A DNA stretch of 32,511 nucleotides from Bordetella parapertussis (GCA_945867725.1 CAMBJI010000001.1:1-32511), one strand, 5' to 3'; positions 8,718-21,062 are shown, numbered from the stretch's first letter. Notes: a model not told the origin generated them from the letters alone. Program-made: numbers and translations.

Positions 8718-10049
8718 TCATGAAAATGATGGCTGCGCTACACGGCCTGAAGGCTGCTCGCGTTGCTGCTCCATCATCGGAATACGTGACGCCAACAGCG
8801 CCGACGCGATAAACAAAAGTGCTTCACAGCCAAACACCGTGCCATAGGCAACGCCGGATGAAGGTAGTAACCAGTGGGCCAGATCGCTGGCGATGGTACC
8901 CAGTAACCCGCCTAAGCCAAAGGCAATCGCTTGAGCGGCGCCCCACAGTCCCATGCGCACGCCTTCGCGCGCAGAACGCCCTTCTGAAGCAAGACGCATC
9001 ATCTGGCCAATCGCGGCAATCGAAAACGCACCATTGGCTGCGCCCATCAGGAATACGTTTGTTTTCAATGGCCATGGTGGACCAACGTGGCCGGCAATGG
9101 CGAGGCCTGCGAGCGCGACGGCGGATGCGATGCAGCCACCCACGCACCAGAGTTGCAATGAGCCTGCGCGACCGTGAGCGAATTTACTGCCCACCAGTGC
9201 GACCAGCAGCATGCCGACCAATACGCCGCCATGCTGCACGCCCGAGAGGCTGGTGGATTCGCCCGGCGTGAAACCAAAGACGGTGCCGGCGAAAGGTTCC
9301 AGAATCAGATCCTGCGCGCTGTAGGCCAGCATGGAAATGAAAATGAAAATCGTGAACTGACGTGCAGCGGTTTCGCGCCAAACATCGGTAAGCGCAGTGC
9401 GAAAGGGCACGATCTGTGATGGTTCAGGTTGAATGATTTCATCGCCCGGATCATGCTCGAGCCGGAACAAGGCAATCAGTGTGATGATCAGCGCGCCAGT
9501 ACATACGGTCAGCGTGACGCCCAGCAAGCGTGTCGGTGAATAGGGATCGAGCAACTGACCTGCACAGCCAGCCGTTACGGCAAAGCCCACGATCATCATC
9601 AACCACACGGCGGTTGCCGCTGCTGCGCGCTTTTCGTTTTGCACGCGCATGGCCAGGAGTACCAACAGCGAGGTGCCTGCTGCGCCGACGCCCAGTCCGA
9701 TCATCACAAACCCGGTAATCGCCAGAATCACGCCGAGTATCGGCGAGCTTGTTATCCAGAGTGTCGCCGCTGTCGTGCACAGAGCGCCTAGGGCGAGCAG
9801 CGTCATGCCGCCAATAATCCAAGGTGTCCGACGCGCGCCCTGATCCGAGCCATGACCCATGCGAGGGCGCGATATCTGTACGAGATAATGAATGGCCACC
9901 AGTGCGCCGGGCAGGATGGCCGGCAGCATCAACTCAACGACCATGATGCGATTCAGTGTCGACGTCATCAATACGACGATCGAACCGAGCGACGCTTGCA
10001 CCATGCCCAATCGGATGATTTGTACCCACCCAAAATGTGACGGAATCAT
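8718..10049 (-). CDS. PucC/LhaA-family transporter-like protein (the PGC orf428/bch2 type)
   Basis: This 443-residue, roughly 12-helix membrane protein belongs to the PucC branch of the major facilitator superfamily. Family features include the start region LGMVQASLGSIVVLMTSTLNRIMVVEL and ISRPRMGHGSD near residue 60. Members (PucC, LhaA, Bch2/orf428) help assemble light-harvesting complexes or handle bacteriochlorophyll; older annotations call this one '44.5 kDa bacteriochlorophyll synthase subunit'. The position between bchG and bchP is that of orf428/bch2. A strong ribosome-binding site (TAGGAGG) precedes the ATG, and the start overlaps the bchG stop by 4 nt. No second paralogue (lhaA next to bchM) is in the window, so this may be the only LhaA-type protein of the cluster. 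Confidence 0.9.
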   Translation of the reverse strand: MIPSHFGWVQIIRLGMVQASLGSIVVLMTSTLNRIMVVELMLPAILPGALVAIHYLVQISRPRMGHGSDQGARRTPWIIGGMTLLALGALCTTAATLWITSSPILGVILAITGFVMIGLGVGAAGTSLLVLLAMRVQNEKRAAAATAVWLMMIVGFAVTAGCAGQLLDPYSPTRLLGVTLTVCTGALIITLIALFRLEHDPGDEIIQPEPSQIVPFRTALTDVWRETAARQFTIFIFISMLAYSAQDLILEPFAGTVFGFTPGESTSLSGVQHGGVLVGMLLVALVGSKFAHGRAGSLQLWCVGGCIASAVALAGLAIAGHVGPPWPLKTNVFLMGAANGAFSIAAIGQMMRLASEGRSAREGVRMGLWGAAQAIAFGLGGLLGTIASDLAHWLLPSSGVAYGTVFGCEALLFIASALLASRIPMMEQQREQPSGRVAQPSFS

Positions 10050-10930
10050 TCTGATCCTCCTATCGTTCGCAACCCGAAGGCTGACACCATCATGCCGGCC
10101 ACCAGCAACGGGACACCAAACGCGGATATCTTCAATGCGCGCTCAACAGGCGAAGCCATGAAGTACTTCATAAATCGCGTTTGCGCAAACATCAACCCAA
10201 CGATGGCGAGCGCATGAAAGGGCTTACCCCAATGAACCAGCAAGCCTACGACGACAAATTGCGGCACTAGCATGACCCAGCACGAAGTAATTGCGGCCAG
10301 CTTGACGCCGAGTTGCACCGGCAGCGAACCGATGCCCATCTGGCGATCGCCTTCGACGGATTTGAAATCATTGAGGGTCATGATGCCGTGGGCGGCGATG
10401 CTGTAAAGCAAAGCGAGCAACATCGATCGAGAGTCTGGCATTGCCCCGCCTGCCATCACGGCGCCACCTGTTATCCAGGCCAGACCTTCATAAGAAATAC
10501 CGCAAGCCGCGTTACCCCACCAGCCGTTTTTTTTGAGTCGCAGCGGGGGCGCGCTATAGGCCCATGCCAGTGCCAGTCCTGCTATGGCTGCGGTAAAGCC
10601 CCAAGGCCCGAGCGCGGTCGCCACTATCAGCGAAAGGACTGTCCATAAGATTGCGATGTACAAGCCCCAGCGTCCTGGCATACGACCCGACGGAATCGGC
10701 CGCTGCGGTTCATTGATGGCGTCAACTTCGCGATCGAACCAATCATTAACGGCCTGACTGGTGGCACAAACCATAGGGCCGGCAAGCAAGATGCCGATAA
10801 CGATCAGCAACCAATTATCTTGGAGGCTCTGACCGGACGCGACGACACCACAGGTAAACGCCCACATTGGCGGGAACCAGGTGACGGGTTTTAGTAATTC
10901 GGCAACAGTTGAGAGTTTGGGGCGGGACAT
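10046..10930 (-). CDS. bchG: Bacteriochlorophyll synthase (polyprenyltransferase)
   Basis: BchG esterifies bacteriochlorophyllide a with geranylgeranyl diphosphate at the membrane. The 294-residue protein is a UbiA-family prenyltransferase with about eight helices. The first Asp-rich motif is NDWFDREVDAINEPQRPIPSG, near residue 62; the second region reads LNDFKSVEGDRQMG, near residue 190. The N-terminal KPVTWFPPMWAF is characteristic of BchG/ChlG. It is the first gene of a minus-strand unit and overlaps the next gene by 4 nt. There is no clear ribosome-binding site, and a good -10 element ends only 7 nt before the ATG, so the transcript may be leaderless. A perfect PpsR-type operator covers its -35. 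Confidence 0.95.
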   Translation of the reverse strand: MSRPKLSTVAELLKPVTWFPPMWAFTCGVVASGQSLQDNWLLIVIGILLAGPMVCATSQAVNDWFDREVDAINEPQRPIPSGRMPGRWGLYIAILWTVLSLIVATALGPWGFTAAIAGLALAWAYSAPPLRLKKNGWWGNAACGISYEGLAWITGGAVMAGGAMPDSRSMLLALLYSIAAHGIMTLNDFKSVEGDRQMGIGSLPVQLGVKLAAITSCWVMLVPQFVVVGLLVHWGKPFHALAIVGLMFAQTRFMKYFMASPVERALKISAFGVPLLVAGMMVSAFGLRTIGGSE

Positions 10931-10937
10931 GCAGGTG

Positions 10938-10966
10938 ATTGTGCCCGTGACAGTTTAAAGTGTCAA
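10938..10966 (-). promoter_or_regulatory. Predicted sigma-70 promoter of bchG, possibly giving a leaderless mRNA
   Basis: Read on the minus strand, TTGACA (10966-10961) is followed after 17 bp by CACAAT (10943-10938). The bchG ATG begins at 10930, only 7 nt past the -10, so initiation would fall at or next to the start codon. The -35 coincides with the middle half-site of the operator. Confidence 0.6.
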
Positions 10967-10978
10967 TTAAAACTGACA
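10948..10978. promoter_or_regulatory. PpsR/CrtJ-type operator upstream of bchG, three half-sites at 13-bp spacing
   Basis: The core TGTCAATTAAAACTGACA (10961-10978) is a perfect TGT-N12-ACA palindrome, the established PpsR/CrtJ recognition pattern. A further half-site TGACA at 10948-10952 lies exactly 8 bp before the core, giving TGACA-N8-TGTCA-N8-TGACA. Overlap with the -35 fits repression of the bchG operon. Confidence 0.8.
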
Positions 10979-11026
10979 CTTCTTCCGCGAAGTGTACCTG
11001 CAGTTATTTGCGCCTAGAAGGCGTGC

Positions 11027-12460
11027 TTACTTGTCGTCGCCGCCGAGGTTACCGATGCCATGCTGACGGAGTTTCACGTACAGGCTTTGACGGGACAATC
11101 CAAGGATTTCCGAGGCCGTGGCCCGGTTGTCCTGAGTGAGGACCAGGGCTGCCTCGATGCAGAGTTTTTCAATCAGGTCGGTCGTTTCGCCGACAATTTC
11201 ACGCAACGGCACGCGTCCGACCAATTCGGTCAGTTGCTCCACCGAGTGCGGCATGGCGTTGCGGGTTTCGCTACCACCGCGCCGGCCGACATCTCGAATC
11301 GTGAAGCCTAAGGCGCCGCCACTCCCTTGCTGGGTCACGGCGACCGCCGAAATTTCTACAGGAATCTGTCGGCCGTTTTCATTGCGTATGGTCGTGGCAA
11401 ACAGTCGGACCGAGCTGCGCTGGCGCAAGTTGGCTAGCAAGACGTTCAAGTCGACACCGGCCCTGCCAAGCCATCGATCCAGTGATTCGCCGATGACCTG
11501 TTCCGCCCGATTCATTTCCACCATCTCAGTGAATGCCCGGTTCGTAGCGAGGACATCACCATCGGTATCGGTGACGACGAAGGCATCGGGCGCCTGTTCG
11601 ATCACGCGCGTCACCATTTCAGCCTGGGTTGCGGTGCTACTGTCTGTCCGCACGGCCACCTCATGCCTGACGCGAACCAGTAGCACTTCTCCGCCTTCTT
11701 CGTGCATGACGGATACGGCCACCGTCACGGGGCGGCTACGGATTTTGGCGACAGCCTGATCTGATTTTCCACCGCCACGTACCGTGTCCAGCAGTTTGCC
11801 AATCATGCTGCGAGAGTCACTGTCGATACAGTCGATGACTTGCTTGCCGACCATGCGCCGAACCGTGTCGCCGAAAGCTTCAGCCGCCGCCGGATTGGCT
11901 TCGATGATTTTCTGTGATTTGCCGTCGACGACCAGCACACCTTCGGAGGTGAGGTCGAACAGGATGCGGTAGCGGGATTCAAGATGGCGTAGCCGCAGAT
12001 AGTCGCGCTCCATCGTTTGCTGCGCATTGACCAGCTGCTGTTGAATTTCAGACTGGGCGCGCAGATCGCGACCCAGTGCGATCATGCGGCCGTTGGGACC
12101 GACCGAAACAGCGCAGAAGGAAATAGGAACGTAAGTGCCGTCATCGGCTAGTACATTCACCTGCCGCCAAGTAGCGCGGTTATCGATACCAGTGTTGAGA
12201 AGCTTGACCACTTTAGGCCGGCTTTCCGAGGCGACGGTGTCCTGCCACGATTTGCCGACCCAACTGCGCAACCCGTCCTTGACCGGCATGGCGTCTGCCT
12301 TCGACGATACCTCTTCCACCATGCCTTGCCCATCAATGACCAAAACGAGGTCGGCGGCGGCTGACAACAGCGCGGCATTGGCTTCCGCGCTGAGCTCGGA
12401 AAGCGCATGTTTCGTAGAATCGAATGGTGTCACTTGGGATGTGCCGACTTGTGATCGCAT
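11027..12460 (-). CDS. ppsR: PpsR/CrtJ photosynthesis gene repressor (PAS domains plus Fis-type HTH)
   Basis: PpsR represses bch, crt and light-harvesting genes in oxygen. The 477-residue protein has a PAS-like N-terminal domain (about 25-130), a glutamine-rich linker helix (about 135-160), two further PAS domains (about 160-275 and 285-395) and a C-terminal Fis-type helix-turn-helix, NRATASEILGLSRQSLYVKL (about 445-465). Cysteines are at 116, 211 and 434. Cys434 lies just before the HTH, at the place of the redox-sensitive Cys of Rhodobacter CrtJ/PpsR (by position, not tested). It is encoded downstream of aerR on the same strand, the usual pairing, but has its own predicted promoter. Recognition sites for this family occur at several places in the window. 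Confidence 0.95.
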   Translation of the reverse strand: MRSQVGTSQVTPFDSTKHALSELSAEANAALLSAAADLVLVIDGQGMVEEVSSKADAMPVKDGLRSWVGKSWQDTVASESRPKVVKLLNTGIDNRATWRQVNVLADDGTYVPISFCAVSVGPNGRMIALGRDLRAQSEIQQQLVNAQQTMERDYLRLRHLESRYRILFDLTSEGVLVVDGKSQKIIEANPAAAEAFGDTVRRMVGKQVIDCIDSDSRSMIGKLLDTVRGGGKSDQAVAKIRSRPVTVAVSVMHEEGGEVLLVRVRHEVAVRTDSSTATQAEMVTRVIEQAPDAFVVTDTDGDVLATNRAFTEMVEMNRAEQVIGESLDRWLGRAGVDLNVLLANLRQRSSVRLFATTIRNENGRQIPVEISAVAVTQQGSGGALGFTIRDVGRRGGSETRNAMPHSVEQLTELVGRVPLREIVGETTDLIEKLCIEAALVLTQDNRATASEILGLSRQSLYVKLRQHGIGNLGGDDK

Positions 12461-12518
12461 GGATTAAAAGGCCGGACCCGCAGAAGCGGCGCGAACGGTA
12501 AATATACTAGTCAGTCAC

Positions 12519-12547
12519 ATTATGTACGCAATTAGTTATATTTTCAA
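12519..12547 (-). promoter_or_regulatory. Predicted sigma-70 promoter of ppsR
   Basis: On the minus strand TTGAAA (12547-12542), a 17-bp spacer and CATAAT (12524-12519) form a good promoter in the 108-bp aerR-ppsR gap. The ppsR ATG is at 12460, leaving about 50 nt of leader. An operator-like element lies just upstream. Confidence 0.55.
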
Positions 12548-12553
12548 GTAAAG

Positions 12554-12584
12554 TGACATACACCTGTGTCAATTAATCCTCACA
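12554..12584. promoter_or_regulatory. Operator-like element upstream of ppsR, overlapping the aerR stop codon
   Basis: TGTCAATTAATCCTCACA (12567-12584) fits TGT-N12-ACA, and a TGACA half-site lies 8 bp before it at 12554-12558, giving three half-sites at 13-bp intervals (the last is TCACA). It overlaps the last codons and stop of aerR and lies just upstream of the ppsR -35, where autoregulation would act. Confidence 0.5.
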
Positions 12585-13423
12585 TCTTGTTGTTGTTGTA
12601 TGAGTTGAACGGCTAACTGCAGAGCGGCATCGGCATCCGCTGAGTAGCCATCGGCCCCAACGGTCGAGGCCAGGTCGGGTTGATCGAGGAAAGCCGGCCC
12701 GCCGACCATCACCGAGAGCCGGGGATTGCTGGAGGTTTTGCGAGCGATTCGTATGCTTTTCGTCAATGCGGGTAGTTCATTATCTGCACTGACCGATAAG
12801 GCCAGCACATCAAACCAGTACGCCGACAACGCATCCTGCACTTCGTTCGGCTTGGGTGAGGGGATGGACAGAACAGTCCAGCCTTCGCGACGAAAGAATT
12901 CCGACAGCATTGACAAGCCAAAGGTATGTTGTTGCCCCGGCAGGGTCGCCATCAGGATACGACGCTCCGATGCTATTGCCGTTTTTGTATTTTTTGCATT
13001 GCTTTGAAAAGCGGGGCTTGCTTCATGGAGCAGGGTTTGCAGCCGCCATAAGCAAAGGGTGACCTCAGAGAATGTACAGCTGTCTGCATTCCACCATTCG
13101 CCCACATACCTCGCTGCCGGCGCGAACAGACCAAGATAGACCTTATCCATCGTGATGCCACGAGCCAAGATGTCGGCCACGGTAGCGCGGGCATCGGGCA
13201 TGCGGTTATCTAGCAGCGCTTGGCAAAAATTTGCGATATCGCTCGCAAGTACCGCAGGCGTGTCCTGAGATTGTTGGCGCTGCTCTTGGTGGGCCATTAT
13301 CAATCGAGGGATGATTTCGGCCTCCAGTAGCGGAAGCAACCGCTGTTCGCTCGCCAATTCATTTACCGCTCCTAGGCTCTCGCCAATGTCATCACTGCAA
13401 TGGCCGGTTGTACCTTCGTCCAT
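12569..13423 (-). CDS. aerR: AerR/PpaA-type cobalamin-binding antirepressor
   Basis: AerR/PpaA proteins bind B12 and modulate PpsR/CrtJ in a light-dependent way. This 284-residue protein has a helical first half (about 60-135, including YVGEWWNADSCTFSEVTL) and a B12-binding Rossmann-like second half. The cobalamin-ligand region reads GQQHTFGLSML, with His166 in the HxxG pattern. It is followed by FFRREGWTV and a late VMVGGPAFL, both typical of SCHIC/AerR domains. The ATG at 13423 is supported by AGGAG about 7 nt upstream. It is divergent from bchF and followed by ppsR after 108 bp, the standard aerR-ppsR arrangement. The exact effect on PpsR (antirepressor or corepressor) differs between species and cannot be read here. 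Confidence 0.9.
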   Translation of the reverse strand: MDEGTTGHCSDDIGESLGAVNELASEQRLLPLLEAEIIPRLIMAHQEQRQQSQDTPAVLASDIANFCQALLDNRMPDARATVADILARGITMDKVYLGLFAPAARYVGEWWNADSCTFSEVTLCLWRLQTLLHEASPAFQSNAKNTKTAIASERRILMATLPGQQHTFGLSMLSEFFRREGWTVLSIPSPKPNEVQDALSAYWFDVLALSVSADNELPALTKSIRIARKTSSNPRLSVMVGGPAFLDQPDLASTVGADGYSADADAALQLAVQLIQQQQDVRIN

Positions 13424-13612
13424 TCTTGTCTCCTGCTTTGAAAATGAGTCTAGTTCGCACCGACGCGCTGTCAGCGCCTGTTAGCCCAGAGCCATCGCTA
13501 ACCCCCATGCTGGGCGGCAAACAAAGTAAGTTTTCCACGGCAGTTGTTCCTTTTGCCCACGGAATTCCCTGTGCCAACGCACTACCCGAAAAATGATCCA
13601 TCCCAGCAATTA

Positions 13613-13630
13613 TGTCAAGTTTAATTGACG
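13613..13630. promoter_or_regulatory. PpsR/CrtJ-type operator upstream of bchF
   Basis: TGTCAAGTTTAATTGACG matches the TGTCA-N8-TGACA palindrome at all but the last base. It ends 10 bp upstream of the -35 of the bchF promoter in the 280-bp aerR-bchF divergent region, so it could also affect aerR. A weaker TGTTG at 13639-13643 sits at the next 13-bp register. Confidence 0.7.
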
Positions 13631-13640
13631 TAACTAATTG

Positions 13641-13669
13641 TTGACAGACTGACGAGTCACCCCTACATT
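13641..13669 (+). promoter_or_regulatory. Predicted sigma-70 promoter of the bchFNBLM-acsF-puhE operon
   Basis: TTGACA (13641-13646), 17 bp, TACATT (13664-13669). The transcript would begin near 13676, about 28 nt before the bchF ATG. This placement rules out a TTG start for bchF at 13668, which would lie inside the -10. Confidence 0.65.
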
Positions 13670-13703
13670 GCATCTCACCCCCTACTGGGCCAAGAAGCTG
13701 AAC

Positions 13704-17076
<3,373 letters not shown>

Positions 17077-17111
17077 CCTGCCGCAGAGGTTCGTAGTTAT
17101 CCGTAACGTAA

Positions 17112-17147
17112 ACAGATACGCAGACAGATACACAAACAGATTTTTTG
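17112..17147 (+). repeat. Three 12-bp tandem repeats between bchB and the bchH remnant
   Basis: ACAGATACGCAG, ACAGATACACAA and ACAGATTTTTTG follow one another with an exact 12-bp period; the third copy is degenerate after ACAGAT and runs into the GGAG ribosome-binding site at 17146. The repeats lie in the 82-bp gap where the 5' part of bchH would be expected, so they may mark a deletion junction. Confidence 0.7.
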
Positions 17148-17158
17148 GAGAACCAGAA

Positions 17159-18207
<1,049 letters not shown>

Positions 18208-18269
18208 GAAGTATCAGATAAAACTCGCGTAGCACGCGGCGCAGGCGTCACTGTGCGAGGCGGGAACCA

Positions 18270-18307
18270 GGAAGATTTACAGATAGTTTGCAGCCACAAA
18301 ATCTTCC
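18270..18307 (+). other. Inverted repeat in the bchL-bchM gap
   Basis: GGAAGATTT (18270-18278) pairs perfectly with AAATCTTCC (18299-18307) across a 20-nt loop. There is no T-run, so it is not a standard terminator. It could be an mRNA processing or stabilising stem between bchL and bchM; the function is not known. Confidence 0.45.
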
Positions 18308-18361
18308 GGGTTAAATAAATCAGCACTTCTTTATGTACCTGCAGATCGTTAGGAGAAGGTA

Positions 18362-19063
18362 ATGGCTAATACAAGTTACGAAGAAAAACGCGAACAGCTC
18401 GAAGAGTATTTCGACCGAACTGCCGCCGACCAGTGGGCAAAGCTGACCTCGGATGCGCCAGTCTCAGGCATCAGAAAGACCGTACGAGCAGGGCGTGATC
18501 GTATGCGCCAGACCTTGCTCGACTGGCTGCCGCATGATCTGCATGGCGCTCGCATTCTGGATGCTGGATGCGGCACCGGCACACTGGCATTCGATTTGGC
18601 GCGCCGTGGCGCACAAGTGGTAGCGATCGATCTTTCAACCACGCTGGTGGAATTGGCGCGCAAGCGCTTGCCCGATGATTTGGGTGAAGGAAAAGTCGAG
18701 TTTATTTCCGGCGACATGCTGTCAACAGCCTATGGAAACTTCGATCACGTGGTTGCCATGGATTCGATGATTCATTATGAAAGGTACGACATGGTGCAGG
18801 TGCTGTCCGGCCTGGCACAGCGCACGCGTCGTTCAGTGCTCTTCACTTTCGCCCCAAGTAATCCTATTTTGGCCACGCTGATTCGCGTGGGAAGAATTTT
18901 CCCCCGGAGTGATCGTGCCCCTTTCATCGAGCCGATTTCCGAAGACTCTCTGCGTGCAGCGATAGGTGAGTGCGAATTGTTGGGTGGTTGGAAGATCGGC
19001 AATACGGAAAGAATCTCCAGCGGTTTTTATACCTCGCAGGCTATGGAGATCACCAAGCGATAA
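18362..19063 (+). CDS. bchM: Magnesium-protoporphyrin IX O-methyltransferase
   Basis: BchM transfers a methyl group from S-adenosylmethionine to the C13 propionate of Mg-protoporphyrin IX, the step after magnesium chelation. The 233-residue protein has the SAM-binding motif ARILDAGCGTGTLAFDLARRG near residue 62, followed by VVAIDLS. The N-terminal YFDRTAADQWAKLTSDAPVSGIRKTVRAGR is typical of BchM. AGGAGAAGG precedes the ATG. It follows bchL as usual, but the next gene is acsF after 103 bp rather than lhaA-puhABC. Confidence 0.96.
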   Translation: MANTSYEEKREQLEEYFDRTAADQWAKLTSDAPVSGIRKTVRAGRDRMRQTLLDWLPHDLHGARILDAGCGTGTLAFDLARRGAQVVAIDLSTTLVELARKRLPDDLGEGKVEFISGDMLSTAYGNFDHVVAMDSMIHYERYDMVQVLSGLAQRTRRSVLFTFAPSNPILATLIRVGRIFPRSDRAPFIEPISEDSLRAAIGECELLGGWKIGNTERISSGFYTSQAMEITKR

Positions 19064-19166
19064 ACAGCCATGTTCTGGCTGGCGTTGCTAGGTCTGTATT
19101 TTTGATTATTGATTTCAGATTTCGTCGAAAAAGAAAATCTAAATTCTGAAGTAGGGGGCAAGCATA

Positions 19167-20246
19167 ATGCACAATCAAGTCAGCGAAATAAAGTCGGTCG
19201 AAGACGCCGCAAAGAAAGCTGTCACCAACACGCTTTTCTCGCCGCGTTTCTACACCACGGATTACGAAGCGATGGACCGCATCAACATTGAGCCCGTTCG
19301 CGCCGAATGGGATGCGATGATGGCGGAATATGAGGGTGATAATAATCACGACCATTTTCAGCGTGACGAAAAATTTGCTGAGGAGGCGCGCGAACTGGCA
19401 CATAAGATGTCGCCAGAATTGCGGCAGGAATTTCTGGATTTTCTGGTGAGCTCGCTCACTTCTGAATTTTCAGGTTGTGTGCTCTATAACGAGATCAAGC
19501 GCAACGTCAATAACCCAGATATCAAGAAGCTGATGGAATACATGGCGCGCGATGAGTCGCGTCATGCTAGCTTCCTCAACTCTTCGCTGAAGGATTATGG
19601 TCTGGGTATCGATCTGGGCAATCTGAAGCGCAGCAAGAGCTACACGTATTTCAAGCCAAAATACATTTTCTACGCGACCTACCTGTCCGAAAAGATTGGT
19701 TACGCACGCTACATCAAAATTTTCCGTCAGCTTGAACAACACCCTGACAAGCGATTCCACCCAATCTTTCGCTGGTTCCAGCGTTGGTGCAATGATGAGT
19801 TCCGTCACGGAGAATCATTCGCGCTGATCATGCGTGCCAATCCCGGGCTACTTAAGGGAGGCAATGTTTTGTGGATACGCTTCTTCCTGCTCGCGGTCTA
19901 TGCAACCATGTACGTGCGCGATCACACTCGACCAGAGCTCAAGGAGGCGATGGGACTCGCGCCGACCGAGTATGACTTTGATGTCTTCCGCATCACCAAC
20001 GAAATTACCAAGCAGGTGTTTCCGGTCACGCTAGACATCGACCATCCGGCATTCCGGGAGAATTTGGATCGTATCTATCGTTGCGCAATGAAGGCGGACG
20101 CAGGTAAAGCGGCTGGCGGTATCGTCGGGAACCTGCAGAAAGCCTTCTGGAGCGTGGCGGGTGCAGCGGTCTTTGTGCGCATGTATTTCATCCCGGTGAA
20201 ATCCCACGCCTTGCCCGCTTCGGCGCGGCTGGTACCCAGTTGGTAA
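19167..20246 (+). CDS. acsF: Oxygen-dependent Mg-protoporphyrin IX monomethyl ester cyclase
   Basis: AcsF closes the isocyclic (E) ring using O2 and a carboxylate-bridged diiron centre. The 359-residue protein shows the ferritin-like iron ligands: [14 protein letters not shown] (Glu), [15 protein letters not shown] (ExxH) and [14 protein letters not shown] (ExxH). The N-terminal [20 protein letters not shown] is highly typical. The ATG at 19167 is preceded by GGGGG at a slightly long distance. The enzyme shows that pigment synthesis is expected in oxygen; no anaerobic cyclase (bchE) is in the window. Downstream is puhE, its normal partner, after 18 bp. Confidence 0.97.
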   Translation: MHNQVSEIKSVEDAAKKAVTNTLFSPRFYTTDYEAMDRINIEPVRAEWDAMMAEYEGDNNHDHFQRDEKFAEEARELAHKMSPELRQEFLDFLVSSLTSEFSGCVLYNEIKRNVNNPDIKKLMEYMARDESRHASFLNSSLKDYGLGIDLGNLKRSKSYTYFKPKYIFYATYLSEKIGYARYIKIFRQLEQHPDKRFHPIFRWFQRWCNDEFRHGESFALIMRANPGLLKGGNVLWIRFFLLAVYATMYVRDHTRPELKEAMGLAPTEYDFDVFRITNEITKQVFPVTLDIDHPAFRENLDRIYRCAMKADAGKAAGGIVGNLQKAFWSVAGAAVFVRMYFIPVKSHALPASARLVPSW

Positions 20247-20264
20247 TGCCTGAGTGAACATGTG

Positions 20265-21026
20265 ATGTCACAGTATCTTTTTCCGATTCTGTTCACGTTG
20301 TTCGTGTGGTGGTTTTCCACCGGCGTCATCATGTACTTGGGTCGGCTGCCGCGCTGGACCTTTAAATGGACACTACTTGCCTTCACGCTGTTGCTGGGAT
20401 TGGCGCTGGTGGGTATGTCAATTTCCGCGTCGGCCACCACGGTGGCTTCGGCCTATTGCGCTTTTACCTGCGCAGTGTTGGTATGGAGCTGGCAAGAGAT
20501 TGCTTTCCTGCTGGGTTACGTTACCGGCGCGCGGCGAAGCGAATGTCCGCCTGACAGTCGGGGCTGGCAGCGCGTGCGTCATGCGACCGAAGCGATATTG
20601 CATCATGAGATGGCGCTGATACTGCTTGCACTGATGGTGTTCGCGGTCAGTTGGGACAAACCAAATCAGACGGGCTGGTGGACTTATCTCGTGTTGTGGT
20701 CCATGCGTCTTTCAGCCAAGCTCAATCTTTTCCTCGGTGTGCGCAACCTCTCGGAAAATTTCCTGCCAGAGCACCTCGCGTATTTGCAAAGTTATTTCAC
20801 GCGCCGCTCATGGAACTGGCTGATGCCGGTCTCAGTGAGCGCAGCAACGGCGGTGCTCGTGCCGCTGTGGATGGCCGTATCGGTGCAGCCGCAGGATGCG
20901 TTCGCTGCAACCAGCTTGTGTCTGGTGGCTGGCTTGCTGACACTCGCCGTCATCGAGCACCTGTTCATGATCGTTCCCTTGCCGACGACCTGGATGTGGA
21001 AATGGGGTATGCGCGAAGGGGCCTGA
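20265..21026 (+). CDS. puhE: Putative photosynthetic complex assembly protein PuhE
   Basis: PuhE is an integral membrane protein of about 250-260 residues found in the puh operon next to acsF; its loss in Rhodobacter disturbs reaction-centre assembly and pigment level. This 253-residue protein has six or seven hydrophobic segments, and WWFSTGVIMYLGRLPRWTF, SAKLNLFLGVRNLSENFLPEHLAYLQSYF and HLFMIVPLPTTWMWKWGM match the family. The ATG at 20265 was taken instead of the GTG one codon before. It ends 36 bp from the convergent denD-like gene. In other clusters hemA often follows; here the PGC run ends. Confidence 0.92.
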   Translation: MSQYLFPILFTLFVWWFSTGVIMYLGRLPRWTFKWTLLAFTLLLGLALVGMSISASATTVASAYCAFTCAVLVWSWQEIAFLLGYVTGARRSECPPDSRGWQRVRHATEAILHHEMALILLALMVFAVSWDKPNQTGWWTYLVLWSMRLSAKLNLFLGVRNLSENFLPEHLAYLQSYFTRRSWNWLMPVSVSAATAVLVPLWMAVSVQPQDAFAATSLCLVAGLLTLAVIEHLFMIVPLPTTWMWKWGMREGA

Positions 21027-21062
21027 ATTCAGCACAGCCCCTTGCGCACATTGAGGCCTGAC

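Noticed and set aside
13668..13703. TTG start that would lengthen bchF by 12 residues
   Set aside because: It lies inside the predicted -10 (TACATT), and the ATG at 13704 gives the normal family length.
19070..19105. Short hydrophobic frame (MFWLALLGLYF) between bchM and acsF, as a possible remnant of a lost puh or lhaA gene
   Set aside because: Eleven residues are too few to assign; chance explains it equally well.
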